Assembly: GCA_003260075.1 (NCBI GenBank) | Contig: QLIY01000171.1 | Coordinates: 1-64,000 of the forward strand | Reading direction: 5' to 3' | DNA from: Phallusia mammillata | Taxonomy: Eukaryota; Chordata; Ascidiacea; Phlebobranchia; Ascidiidae | DNA: 64,000 bases | In this document: piece by piece, positions 36,400 through 49,241 of the stretch | Numbering within the stretch: the first letter of the stretch is position 1 | Layout of the letters: every line of letters begins with the position of its first letter | Translations under genes and position numbers: made by a program | Notes under the pieces: generated by a model | The model's database searches: none | Told to the model about the DNA's origin: nothing | Seen by the model: the letters and a program-made list of their open reading frames with translations, nothing else

Positions 36400-37205
36400 G
36401 CTAACTATACCCGGGATTCAACTAAGATGCATATTACTTTATTAGCGGGATCAACCCTGAAGCGTTTATTAAGGCCAATATGGCACACTCATGCATAAAT
36501 CGTTCGACATGCTTGGCGTACTTTTATACCCTCAATTGAATTATTGTTTCTGCTGCAGGCAGCTTTCTTAGATTAGTTATGTGGTTCAGTTTATGCATAG
36601 GTTGTACTTATAGAAGGTTCGTACTGTTGTCAACAGCTGAGTTTAGCTAAAGCGCTTGTATACAAACTGATTTTATTATTTTTAAAACACCAACTATCAC
36701 ATATGCAACAGTTGTATACTATTTTTATTAAGCCAGTAAATCAGTGATTTGCAAATTTTAGATCGTATAATATAGTGGTTCTTAACCTGTTTTCCTTGCT
36801 GCACCCCTTTCAAATCACCAACCNGGCGGACTATATCCGGGATTCAACTAAGATGCATATTACTTTATTAGCGGGATCAACCCTGAAGCGTTTATTAAGG
36901 CCAATATGGCACACTCATGCATAAATCGTTCGACATGCTTGGCGTACTTTTATACCCTCAATTGAATTATTGTTTCTGCTGCAGGCAGCTTTCTTAGATT
37001 AGTTATGTGGTTCAGTTTATGCATAGGTTGTACTTATAGAAGGTTCGTACTGTTGTCAACAGCTGAGTTTAGCTAAAGCGCTTGTATACAAACTGATTTT
37101 ATTATTTTTAAAACACCAACTATCACATATGCAACAGTTGTATACTATTTTCATTAAGCCAGTAAATCAGTGATTTGCAAATTTTAGATCGTATAATATG
37201 TTTAG
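36400..37205. repeat. 0.4 kb direct duplication joined at an N
   Basis: About 375 bases beginning CCGGGATTCAACTAAGATGC (36411) are repeated almost without change from 36837, just after an N at 36824 that also cuts off a hAT end (TAGTGGTTCTTAACC, 36776). Such identity and the N point to an assembly overlap. Confidence 0.8.
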
Positions 37206-39506
37206 CTTGGAACAATGGTAAAAAATGGTCATTTTATCCGGCACCCGACTTTACTTGAAAAACGTAAAATTGTAAAATGATGGTTGAGGAGCACACAGAA
37301 TTGAAGATGTTATACTTTTTACCATGGGACTTAAATGCTTGCGGAGACCTGCTATAATTCGAGGTATTACGTACTTCCTGTTTATATCACGGTATCGTAA
37401 TTAATTTTTGTCTTTCATTTACCGGTTACGTTAGGGAAGCACTTTCTTATATTTTCATAGCAGTCGGTTTAGGATGTTCGCAAGAAATCCAGGCCAAAAA
37501 TCAAAGTACATCTTCGAAAAAATTTGAGTTTAGTTTACTCTTTTCGAAATTGGAACCGATACTTTCCTAATTAGAAATTGGAACCGATACCCCCATGCAG
37601 ACTGCAGAGGTATTGTGTTCTCAGTTCTTTGTCTTTCACCAGAGCTTAAGGCAGCATTTTCAAATAAGTAACAATGTTTCCAAGAAAACCAGGTCAAAGC
37701 TTAACGTAGATAATTCGAAAAATGAAGCTTGGGCTAGTTAATTACTCGTTGCCAAAAGTAGCCTGTACTTGCCAATGATTACAACGCATTGGAACAATCC
37801 AAATGCAGCATATTACGAAACAGACGAGGCTAAAAAACAAGTGTCATTGAGATCGAACAATTGCCTTTTTTGTCATTTGTGAGTGAATAAAGGACCTTTG
37901 CTTGTTGGAGAAGATATTTCACTAAGTTTCACAATCGCACTACCTGACTCCAAATAAGCTGCAGAAAGTTTTTGCTGGTCTTTCCTAAATCACTTCCCAG
38001 ACCATAGTTTTAGAGAAGCACGGACTCGACCACGGTTGGTAAACAAACCCTGGCTTAGACGGTTTATGTGACTAAAGGAGTGGTTCTCAAACATTTTTAT
38101 TGTCGGGGCCAAATGGTATTTTTTAAGTGTGTGGAGAGTCGCAAAAAACGAAACCTTGACAAAATCACTAAAGATTATTACTTTGAAAGCTAAAATAACA
38201 ATGTTTGGTGGTTTTCTGAGGTCTGTGGCGAGCCGCAAAATAAGTAGTTGGGAGCCGCATGCGGCCCCGAAAACCGAGTTTGAGAACCACTGGNCAAACT
38301 GATTTTATTATTTTTAAAACACCAACTATCACATATGCAACAGTTGTATACTATTTTCATTAAGCCAGTAAATCAGTGATTTGCAAATTTTAGATCGTAT
38401 AATATGTTTAGCTTGGAACAATGGTAAAAAATGGTCATTTTATCCGGCACCCGACTTTACTTGAAAAACGTAAAATTGTAAAATGATGGTTGAGGAGCAC
38501 ACAGAATTGAAGATGTTATACTTTTTACCATGGGACTTAAATGCTTGCGGAGACCTGCTATAATTCGAGGTATTACGTACTTCCTGTTTATATCACGGTA
38601 TCGTAATTAATTTTTGTCTTTCATTTACCGGTTACGTTAGGGAAGCACTTTCTTATATTTTCATAGCAGTCGGTTTAGGATGTTCGCAAGAAATCCAGGC
38701 CAAAAATCAAAGTACATCTTCGAAAAAATTTGAGTTTAGTTTACTCTTTTCGAAATTGGAACCGATACTTTCCTAATTAGAAATTGGAACCGATACCCCC
38801 ATGCAGACTGCAGAGGTATTGTGTTCTCAGTTCTTTGTCTTTCACCAGAGCTTAAGGCAGCATTTTCAAATAAGTAACAATGTTTCCAAGAAAACCAGGT
38901 CAAAGCTTAACGTAGATCATTCGAAAAATTAAGCTTGGGCTAGTTAATTACTCGTTGCCAAAAGTAGCCTGTACTTGCCAATGATTACAACGCATTGGAA
39001 CAATCCAAATGCAGCATATTACGAAACAGACGAGGCTAAAAAACAAGTGTCATTGAGATCGAACAATTGCCTTTTTTGTCATTTGTGAGTGAATAAAGGA
39101 CCTTTGCTTGTTGGAGAAGATATTTCACTAAGTTTCACAATCGCACTACCTGACTCCAAATAAGCTGCAGAAAGTTTTTGCTGGTCTTTCCTAAATCACT
39201 TCCCAGACCATAGTTTTAGAGAAGCACGGACTCGACCACGGTTGGTAAACAAACCCTGGCTTAGACGGTTTATGTGACTAAAGGAGTGGTTCTCAAACAT
39301 TTTTATTGTCGGGGCCATATGGTATTTTTTAAGTGTGTGGAGAGCCGCAAAAAACGACCCCTTGACAAAATCACTAAAGATTATTACTTTGAAAGCTAAA
39401 ATAACAATGTTTGGTGGTTTTCTGAGGTCTGTGGCGAGCCGCAAAATAAGTAGTTGGGAGCCGCACGCGGCCCCGAAAACCGAGTTTGAGAACCACTGGA
39501 CTAAAG
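37087..39506. repeat. 1.2 kb direct duplication joined at an N
   Basis: The block 37088-38293 is repeated at 38295-39500 with only a handful of substitutions (for example aaacgaaac versus aaacgaccc inside the hAT element). A single N at 38294 marks the joint. One locus assembled twice is the simplest reading. Confidence 0.85.
39284..39498. mobile_element. hAT MITE with perfect target duplication
   Basis: GAGTGGTTCTCAAAC start and GTTTGAGAACCACTG end between gactaaag at 39276-39283 and 39499-39506. The same element appears at 38076-38293 in the upstream duplicate, cut at the N, and its right half again at 39785-39866 after a C run. Confidence 0.85.
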
Positions 39507-42400
39507 TGTATAAAATCGAGTCTGGCTAATGTAGCCTATTAAGTCTACGCTTTTATATTCCTTAAAATACTCGTAAGCAAAACTGTGTGTGTTTACCATT
39601 CAGTTTGTGTCAATGCTTGGGTTTGGCATGGTGCAGTTTTGCCTTATTAAAGTGTCCCACGTAGGTGGTAACTGATATCGTGGCATTTTCTGTACAATGT
39701 GATTACTTTCTGCACAACGAGCTATGGATTTATATAAGCTATTGCTGCCAGGCATAGTATCAAGTTTAAAGAGCCCCCCCCCCCTTTTCTGAGGTCTGGT
39801 GCGAGCCGCAAAATAAGTTGTTGGGAGCCGCACGCGGCCCCGAAAACCGAGTTTGAGAACCACTGGACTAAAGTGTATAAAATCGAGTCTGGCTAATGTA
39901 GCCTATTAAGTCTACGCTTTTATATTCCTTAAAATACTCGTAAGCAAAACTGTGTGTGTTTACCATTCAGTTTGTGTCAATGCTTGGGTTTGGCATGGTG
40001 CAGTTTTGCCTTATTAAAGTGTCCCACGTAGGTGGTAACTGATATCGTGGCATTTTCAGTACAATGTGATTACTTTCTGCACAACGAGCTATGGATTTAT
40101 AATGAAAAGGCGCACAATAGGTTGCCCCCCCCCCGAGCTATGGATTTATAATAATCAAAAGGCGCACAATAGGTTGCGTTGTCGCAGCGGCTCGTGGCTT
40201 TGATGGTGCTGTTTTTTTTAATTCCTTAGTTATGTGCTAAAGGTACTTTTGTTATTTGTTTTACCTGAAGTGTTTCCATGTTTTATATTATGCTTCTATA
40301 AAGTAAACTTCTATAAACGGGCACTCGCGTTTCAACATGCACCTTAATATATTTAAGTATGTCTTTTTGATTTACTGAATACGTGAAACGTACGTCGATC
40401 AATTTTAAATAAGTAGAACCCCCCCCCCCTGTTTCCATGTTTTATATTATGCTTCTATAAAGTAAACTTCTATAAACAGGCACTCACGTTTTAACATGCA
40501 ACTGAATATATTCAATTATGTCTTTTTGATTTATTAAATGCCTGAAACGTACTTCGATCAATTTCAAATATTTAAGTGGAACATATGTTTATTCGAATTT
40601 GTGCTAAAATTGTTGGGCGAACTTTGACGTTAACCCATGAATGAATATTTGTAAATCATTAATCGGCCCTGTTTTAAAATCGCTCTGCTTACTGGCCTGC
40701 CGTAGCCTTTGTGTGGTTTGTGACCGTGTATGTTGGGCCGCAAGTGTAGTTGAAACAGCTTTCCGTTGAAACCTTGCCCTACTGTTACCGGTATTCAGCT
40801 AATATTAACATTTATTCGTAGCCTAAGTGGGATCAGCCCTTAAGCGTTCATGCAAAAATATGGCATGCTGATATACATTTAACCGCCCCCCCCCCTATTC
40901 GTAGCCTAAGTGGGATCAGCCCTTAAGCGTTCATGCAAAAATACGGCATGCTAATATACATCTAACCTTGAATTGAATTGTTTTTTTTCTCCTGCAGGCA
41001 GCTTTCTTTGGCTAGTTCTTTGGTTCAGTTTATGTATAGGTTATGCTTCGAAGGTTCGTACTATGGGGATCCACAGATTTGAACGGAAGTGCTGCTCATA
41101 TCAAATAGTAGAAATATGTACTATCACCTCCCTTCTTGGCCTGCATTTGGTTAATTTTATTCGGGACATATCAAGAAAAAAGCTTGGAATCCAATTTTTA
41201 CTTTGGTTTTCGCGTTTATTGCACATTGTATTACCAGCAAACAGTTGAGAAAGTAGGCTGATGTTACATTGTGTTGAAGCCAATGTCAAACTCGTTTTGA
41301 ATGGTAACCCGAAACATGATCATCCCGTGGTTTTATAAAAACGGTGTCATTTTAAGCCATTTAGTTCGTTAGCAGATAACTGTTAATGATTCACAGGTCT
41401 AAAGTCTACAGTTTTCTTTTTCTGTCTATTTAAGCAACTTAAACAAGAAAGTTTGTTGAAAAACACTTAAATAGAGTATTTTGGGCTTACTGTTCTTGCC
41501 ATACATAGAATAGAAAACAATAGAAACCATGAAACATGTGTTTTGTGTATCCAGTATTATTTTGTACGCTTCCCTTTGTGTAACGGTCATAAACATACGA
41601 ACCGAAGTTTATGACACCTGTGTGAAGATTCCAGGAATCTGTCGTGCATATTCCACCTGCTTTAATTTTTTAAGATAGCAATCAAAACTCACGCATGTTC
41701 GTGCAACTATCTACTGCGTCATATAAAATAGCTGTTATGTCCGCAAACATTAGGATTTTGACAATTTTTTTAAGACCGAGATTTAAAAACACGACTGTGT
41801 ATGGTGATTACTGTTAGCCTACCATTCAGTTTATGTCAATAATTGGGTTTGGCCTGGTTTTGTTTTGCCTTTTTAAGTGGTCCCTCGTAGCATTGTTTTG
41901 AGTTGTGCTAAAGGCCGTTTTTTGTTGTTTTAACTAAAAAGTTATCATGGTTTAGTTATCAATTATCATATTTAGTTATCGCGTTAACACCTATGAACAG
42001 GCTCTGGCCTTTCAATGTGCAACTTTCTACACCACGTGCTCTGTGCGAGTAGATTTTATTGGATTGGTTAAATGTGTGAAACGTACGTCGTTCAATTTCA
42101 AATGTTTACGTAATCATGTTTGTTCTCTACCGAGCTTTTGTTCACGAATTTGTGCTAGGATTGCTAGGTGATCTTGGACCTTAAAACATTATTGCCGTTT
42201 TGCCAATCATTAACCGGGGTTGTTTTAAAATCGCGCTGCTTACTGGCCTGCGTAGCCTTTGCGTGGTTTAGTACGTGACCGTGTATGTTGTGCTACAAAG
42301 TGACGTCAAAAACAGCTATCCTCTATTTATAATTAAATCACAGGTAAGGAGCAGAACAGCTTGGAATCCAACTGTTATTTTGGTTGCTGCGTTTAACTAA

Positions 42401-43850
42401 GCTAGTATTACTTCACAGTTTAGAAAATCCTGTTGGATTGTGTTAAGGCAAGAATGCCAAACTTGTGTTGAAAAGTAGTTTGAAACGCTATCACCCTGAG
42501 GTTTTATGGAAACTCCTACATATCTAGGATATCAGTAGGTTAGCATACAATTAATTATGACACACAGGCCTTGCTGGCAAAAGCAAAGCCCTGTCTAAAT
42601 AGGCTCGAAATTGCTTATGACACAATATTAATGAACTGGAAAAAATAAGAAGCATTGTATAATGCTGTTGCAAAACAAAATGCCACTGATTAACTAAATC
42701 TGCGGCCATGTGGCCGCACCCATCACCCATTGTTAAGTTTCTCTGTAACAAACAGCCGTTGAACAAATTCTTTGTGTTGCAATCATTCGAAACCATAAAA
42801 GATTAGTCTTGTTGAGACAGTTAGTCTCGCAAGTAGCAAACTTTGTGGTTGCCCCCCCCCCAACCATAAAAGATTAGTCTTGTTGAGACAGTTAGTCTCG
42901 CAAGTAGCACACTTAGTCTCGCAAGTAGCAAACTTTGTGGTTAAAGCAAGATACATTTAGCTTGGACAGCGACTGCTCGAAAAAACTCTAAGGGATCGCT
43001 ATAGAATAACTATAAACAGGATTAGGGAGTGATGATTAACTAATTGCTATGCAGTGATTTTAACAAAAGAAATATGTAATGAGTCTAATTGCTACAGTAA
43101 TTAGCAGATCTCCACAAGCGTTAGTGCCTTAGGCCAGTTTTACCAAGTCAATAACTTATTTGGTGTTTGATCACTTTCAAAGATGAGAATATATAATAGA
43201 TCATACCGCAACTTTCTTTTATCACTGCGCAGCTATTTCGGGGTAGGTGAATTCAATTGTGTCGGTATGTTTTTTTTCGCCAGGTCAAATTGTTGTGGTG
43301 GGTTTTATATGTTTAATGGTGGCTAATGAGTCTCAAGGTTGCAACCGCGTCACTACAAATTAAAGAGGTGTACCACCATCCTTAACCTCCCAAGATCCTG
43401 GGCTTGTCAGGACATAGTCCTGGAAACTCCACACAGGTGTCTTGCACTTCGGTTCGTTAGCATTATACTTCTGAAAAGCACAAGAAGGCAAACAGAAAGA
43501 ACAGAGAAGAGAGATCGAAATGAACGAGTGCAGTTTTATATATATATCCCGGATACAGGCGTTAAACCGTACACATGTGCGCCTGCGATTGACTCTTGCA
43601 CAATTCCCACACAAAGCAGCATCCAATCACAGCACAGGACAAAACATACGGTTAAAGCACATAAACACCAGATCACAAACACGAATCTGCATCCTAATTA
43701 AATGTGACAGGAAATATTACAAAGTCCGAACATGATTGTCAATACAGTTGGATTTGGTGCTACACATTTTAACTTCCTCGCAAGCTTTGAGCTAGCGAGT
43801 CAAAAACGAGCTATATTTGGTAAAAAACTATTGCAAAGTTTGCACAAATT
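42401..43850. promoter_or_regulatory. NXPE 5' flank
   Basis: A 65-base block (AACCATAAAAGATTAGTC on) is duplicated around the C run 42853-42862. The rest is single-copy looking. Frames at 43339-43735 overlap on both strands and show no family features. The NXPE promoter should be here; no core element is clear. Confidence 0.35.
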
Positions 43851-44842
43851 ATGTCGCAATCGCTGCAAAATTGTTTTAACTATACAGGACATTTGCCTTC
43901 TAAGATGTTTAAAATAAAGATTTGGTGTATAAAACTGTTTGGTGTTTTAATAATTTTCTCGTTGGCTGTATTTGTTTACTGGAATTACACCAATTCTCTG
44001 TTTGTTTCCTTAAAATCCATTCCAATAGTTTCATCCTCCAGTCATCTGGTAACAAACTATGAACCAAGATACGATGAAAGTAACAAAAGCTCTTCTCCCA
44101 AATACAAAAGCAGTGAAAACAACTCTTTCAATTCGTATGAAAATGAACAATTTGGGACAAGATATTGGAGGACCTACTACCCGGAGATATCTTCTTACCT
44201 GTCAGCAATTGAAAGTGGGAGCATCCAGTGGCCAGTACCTGTTCCACAAACAACATCAGCCAAATTTTCTAACGTTCAAATTCAACCTGCTGGTTCCGTT
44301 AAAGAGGCCAAAATAGGGGATCTTCTGCGAGCAGTTATTCAGACAAAAAATGGACTCGACCATGACAAAACACACGGAGGGGACTATTTTCATGTAAGGT
44401 ATGTAAACAGTATTAACTGCCAGTTCGATGGTGTTTGAAGTTCGTACGTTGCAGTTTTTGTATTACTAACGTACTTCGGTGCCGCTCCTTTTACAAGCCA
44501 CTTACATAGAACACGTCTTTTATACACATAACTCATTACGAACATATTTTACGTACCATATGCTCTAGTTTACCAAATGGGTTTTAACTTTTACTTTCAA
44601 CATACTTAAATTAGTTGTTTAAAAAAATATAGGACGATATTGTCCTTACATTTGTATATCGTTCTAGCCGTCAGTTTTCACTCCCTGACCCCCCCCCCCC
44701 CGATATTGTCCTTACATTTGTATATCGTTCTAGCCGTCAGTTTTCACTTCCTGACCTAGGGCAAAATGTCCCATGTTAGGGGGAATGTAGAAAGCCTTTT
44801 AAAGAAGGGGAAGTATAATATTCACGGTCTTAACATTACTGT

Positions 44843-44874
<32 letters not shown>

Positions 44875-45039
44875 TTTGTCAAAAACAAACTTTGCAATCA
44901 CTTCGTTTATATTTGAACCAGGTAGTCAGACAGTTTAACAACCACCAGATTTGAATTTAAATTAATTGTAAACAAACAACAGTTAAGAATTGATGGAAAG
45001 TGAAAACTACCACGTAAAAAAATGGTATACCAACACCGA

Positions 45040-45091
<52 letters not shown>

Positions 45092-47165
45092 TGCAACTAA
45101 TTTCACTAAACGACATGTCTTTTATGTAGATTGATTGGCGTCGATAAAGATGGAAAACCCAATGAAAAAAATGCTTTATCGCCCGATGTACAAGACTTCG
45201 GTAATGGAACGTACAGCTTCATCGCGCCGCTACTGTGGGAAGGAGAGACGCGGCTGATCGTCGAACTTGTGCATCCAAGCGAAGCGGTTGCGATGCTGAT
45301 AACTAAAACCAATGGTTTTGTTGGCCGAGGTGTGTTGTTCACTGGAACCTATTTAAACGGCGATAAGCAACTATGCAACGTCGGTTTAGCAATCAGGTTG
45401 GTATATTCAATCAAAATTTAAACCATACACCATGCCTGTTCAAGGCGTCATACCGAATCAAACCATCACACTCCCTGTAAGCATTTGCGTCTTACAAAGT
45501 GGGCAATACTGCTTGTGATTCGACAGTCTCACTGACCCTGTGTAGTTCTGTTGGTAGAGCGCGAGTCCCGGAAATGCTTCTGTCGTTGGTTCATGATTGA
45601 ACATGACGCCTTCAGCGTGTCTGGCGTACTATGATTTATAGAGAGAGTGTCGTAATCGCTGGTCCAAAGTTGTCGGGCCAGGTTAAGGTTCGAGCCGGGC
45701 TTCGAACTTGCTCTTTCGGCTTCGGGCAGGGCTCAGGTCGAATTTCCAGAAAAATGCGCCGGTCTACATGAAAGGTTTAGGACAAATCCTAACAGTGTGT
45801 ATGTATGCTCGTAGTTACATACACACAAATTGGAGCAGTTTTTTGACTGATTCTGATACACAGATATTGCTGCTTTATTTTACAATGAAAAGCTTTATTA
45901 CTATTATTGTTTCTTAAAATACACCTCAATCAGTATTTATTTGCGGTAAAGTTCCTGCTATTGAAGAACATATCCTGTGTGAAACACATTTTATTTTCAA
46001 AAGTCATTATGTCTTTGTTTTATACCTAGGCATTTCTTTTACAGGTTATTTGTGTATTTAGGCTACTTACACTATATGTCGATAAATATTGACACATTGT
46101 TATTTTTTATAATAAATATTGACACATTGTTATTTTTTCAGAGACCCTCTTAATCCACCATGCAATTTTTCACGTCCCAACAAAGGCATCACGTGGTTCT
46201 GCGATCGACCGCGCGACAACAAATGCACTGCTTTGAAATGGATAGCTGCTTCCAATACACAAGAAGAAAGCTTTTTGTTGGGCAATCAACCACTATTTAC
46301 CACAAATGTCAACTGGAAAGCAGAAATAAATGGCTCTGGCTTAACGTTCAAAGTTGCCAAGTCAAATTTTGCAACAAATATGTTTGACAAATTGCCACCA
46401 TGCAACCGTTTATCTGGTGTTAGTGAATATGCCAACGATCCTCGGTGGGGGAAAAATGTTGGACTGCATCTTGATGGTCGCTGGAGGTCGCTACAGTGCA
46501 ACAATGTTGACACTCATAAGTTGGAACGAGCAAACAAATGCTTTAAAAACAAGATTATGTATTTAATTGGAGACTCAACTCTTCGCCAATGGTTTTTGGG
46601 TCTAACCAAAATTCTTAGGCTTAAAGAAAATGATAATGGCGACGAAACAGTGTGGCAACGCCCTCGTCATTCACGTAGCGAGTCGTTAAATTTCACTGTT
46701 CACTACTTTGGCCACGGGTCGCCATTACACGGTTTAGGTCCACCATCAAGTCGCCCTTACGTGGTGGATACTTTATCTGACATAAAACCCACAGACAACG
46801 GTAAACACCTTTACATTGTCATTAACCTGGCCTTGCATTTTAGTCTATTTGATACTGTAGTGTACATTAAGCGACTGGACTCCATCAGAGATTCGATCAA
46901 AGACCTTCTTCAAGTTTCACCTGAAGTCACTGTGATGATACGTGGCTGTATACGTTACAAAATGACAAAAATCCCGGTGCCTAGCGAGTGGCTGAGCTTT
47001 CGTCTTTGCAAAATACTTCGCAAAACCTTTCGTCAACTTCCTAATGTAGGATTTCTTGATACTTGGCCAATAACTGGTGCGCACCCGAGTTGGGATACAC
47101 ACCCAGATGATACTTCAGTGGCACAACATGTTGCGCTGTTTATGTCCTATGTTTGTCAAGTTTAA
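43851..47165 (+). CDS. NXPE-family protein (neurexophilin-like plus PC-esterase domain)
   Basis: Three exons, 43851-44398, 45130-45396 and 46142-47165, join in phase to 612 codons and TAA. The product is a type II membrane or Golgi-lumen protein: a short cytoplasmic start, a hydrophobic anchor (about residues 26-43), a Ser/Asn-rich stem, then the NXPE domain (GDYFHVR, DFGNGTYSFIAPLLWEGE, VELVHPSEAV) and the C-terminal PC-esterase fold with GDSTLRQW (GDS at 415-417), the GDSL-type nucleophile motif. Vertebrate NXPE genes share this order; some bacterial and animal relatives acetylate or deacetylate glycans, but the reaction here is unknown. A second in-frame ATG at 43905 (MFKIKIWC) may be the true start, as its hydrophobic anchor follows at once. 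A possible splice acceptor (TATACAG) stands between the two ATGs, which would favour the second. Confidence 0.9.
44600..45090. repeat. Long C runs in NXPE intron 1
   Basis: C runs at 44690-44701, about 44845-44874 and about 45042-45090. The first separates two copies of a 60-base block (CGATATTGTCCTTACATTTG). The longer ones have no duplicated flank that I can see and may stand for unknown sequence. The glycine- and proline-coding frames across them are not genes. Confidence 0.7.
45535..45705 (+). mobile_element. tRNA-derived SINE
   Basis: TAGTTCTGTTGGTAGAGCG resembles a tRNA A box and GGTTCATGATTGAAC a decayed B box 43 bases later; the tail has TGATTTATAGAGAGAGTGTC and GTAATCGCTGGTC, shared with 14.4-14.5 kb. 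It lies in NXPE intron 2. Confidence 0.6.
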
Positions 47166-49241
47166 CTGCAATGGTGAAACTCTGTGCTTGCTTCAGACAA
47201 CTGTTGAAAAATTTGTAAGTATTTACAAGGGCAAATACATTTTTCACTGGGGTGTACAATTTGTGAGTAAACGTTAAAAGGGTTTACCATTTCAAAAAAG
47301 GTTGACAAGCACTAATGTAAAGCGACAGTAGAAGAACCCTGCGTAAACGAAAACATCCTAGGAAACTTGACTAAACCCAACTGCACGTACAGTACAACTG
47401 TTACAAATGACATATTAGGTCATTGCAGTTAAGGTTGCATCACTAACAGTAATTTACATTTAGAAGTCACTAGTCACATTTAGTGAAGACATATATACAA
47501 AATGACTTACCAATAATCGTCAACACGACAATAAACGCCTTTTCTATGTAACCGAAGCAGCAGCCTTCTCCACAGATGTGAGCAACGAAAATAAGTAAAC
47601 TACATTGCGTTACCACACACAAAACTGGCAGTTGATTATTACATCAAAAACTTGCAGTTGTAATGGCGAGTAAAAGCGGGAATCAATAGAAATCAACAAT
47701 TACTGGCAAATAAGATGTAACACGATGTCTTTCATTTTACGCAATACCCAGACCTTCTTATAAATTGTTGCTTTATTTCGCCATTGCAGGTATTCAATCA
47801 ATAATAACAAAACAGGTAACTTAAACATGTGTTACAAGCGTGAAAACAAAAGTGGTGTAGCTGGAGCCCCATTTGGATAATTTTAGAAGCTGACCCTTTA
47901 TATTTGCTTTTGGAAATATTGTAAAGCAGCAAAAAAAGAAACCAATGCGTAACTATTTTTTTGCTGTAAATACAGTTGAACAATAATCATCGAACATATA
48001 ATAGAATGACATAAAACGTGTGGAAGTACGGCAATGTGCAAACCGACCATAGGGCAACCAAGTTTGCTTTTCTGGGAGCAATAACTGGACGCATACCAGA
48101 TAAAATATGATAAATACTCTTTTGCCTGCTGTAATATGTATGGTATAAGCCTGAGTTTTTGTTGTCTTATTATGCGGAAATGATGTGTAACAATAATTAA
48201 GCAAGCACTCATCATCATCATCATCATCATTTTATTTTCAGTTGCGTACGCGGTTGTTGCATGCAAATAAAATATAATAGGCAAGCAACTGGTGGATGGC
48301 GAAGGGACCATATAGGTCATCGAGTCGCAGGGACACATAGAGCAAAACTGAAATGTTAAACGATGGTGATTTTATTGTAAGCAATTCATTTCGAAACAAA
48401 AACCTTTATTAATGTGTCGAATTAAATGATTTGGACTGCTATAAATGACATAAGCAGAGAGTAAAGACAGAAATATAGAGACGGCACTTTGCAGAAATAA
48501 ACTTTTGTTAAAATCTTAAAACTGGTGAAACAAACTTAGGAAAAAAAATTACAAGTACCAGTCATTAAAGTTCTAATTTACCCAACGCCTTCCTAAGATC
48601 AAAATACTCTTCGTTGTACTTTGTAAATAAAAGTTAAGCATGTGAAATAATGTTGATCTCAAACTATGCGCTTTTTATTCTTTTAGAAACAAGTACTGGA
48701 TGTGAACCACTAAAATCAGAAACAACTTCATCATGTCTTGTTTCTTTTATAACATCCAGAGTGACTTGTAAAATGTCGCTTTGTTTCGCAATTGCAGGTA
48801 AAGCGTGATAAATGTATTTTGTCAGCTATGACGCGTATGGTGAGCCCCAATCACACGAGGAGATTGCTTTTGTTGGTTTTATGTAATTATGCGGAAATGA
48901 TGTGTAAAGTTTTATTAATTGCTCAAACGGTCATCGCAGGGACACACAGTGCAAAATATAAATGTTAAAAGATGGTTACTTTATTGTAAGTAATTCATTT
49001 TGAAATAAAACCTTTAGTCATGTGTTGTATTATATTATTTGGACTTCTCTAAATGACACACAGGTGAAGAAAAAATATAGCCACCTTATGATAGTGACAA
49101 CTTTATGTCCAGAACTCGCAAGTTTGATCACAAATGAAAATACAACAAAAAAAAAAATTTAAGATGTCACTTATTACATGAGAATATTAGCAGTGTTTTT
49201 GCTTGATGGAAAGAAAACGCTTAAAGTGCGAAAAAATGACC
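47166..49241. other. Convergent intergenic region NXPE/LCCL-A with duplicated 3' block
   Basis: Holds the 3' ends of two convergent genes. AATAAA at 47530 may serve NXPE; TTTATT at 48980-48985 may serve LCCL-A on the minus strand. A block of about 110 bases around GATGG..TTATTGTAAG at 48340-48450 is repeated, diverged, at 48955-49065. A hAT fragment related to 27.6 kb lies at 47235-47320. No gene is seen. Confidence 0.5.

Larger units (their letters stand above)
33870..42400. repeat. Three diverged copies of a long non-coding unit
   Basis: Landmarks recur in the same order. (1) AGAACCCTTGCTTGG..., CGGTTTATGTGACT and AGTGTATAA. (2) TACCATTCAGTTTGTGTCA, TTGGGTTTGGCATGG and GTAGGTGGTAAC. (3) GTTTCCATGTTTTAT with CTATAAACAGGC. 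(4) GTGACCGTGTATGTTGG. Landmark 4 is at 36340, 40725 and 42270; landmark 2 at 35505, 39598 and 41820. Unit 1 is about 33.9-36.6, unit 2 about 37.9-41.2 and unit 3 about 41.4-42.4 kb. No frame is conserved between copies. Confidence 0.6.

Noticed and set aside
43339-43735. 120-codon frame upstream of NXPE
   Set aside because: Overlapping frames on both strands, no recognisable domain, no splice link to NXPE.
44907-45116. Glycine-run open frame over the long C run
   Set aside because: The frame exists only because a homopolymer has no stop codon; there is no family similarity and the run is probably filler.
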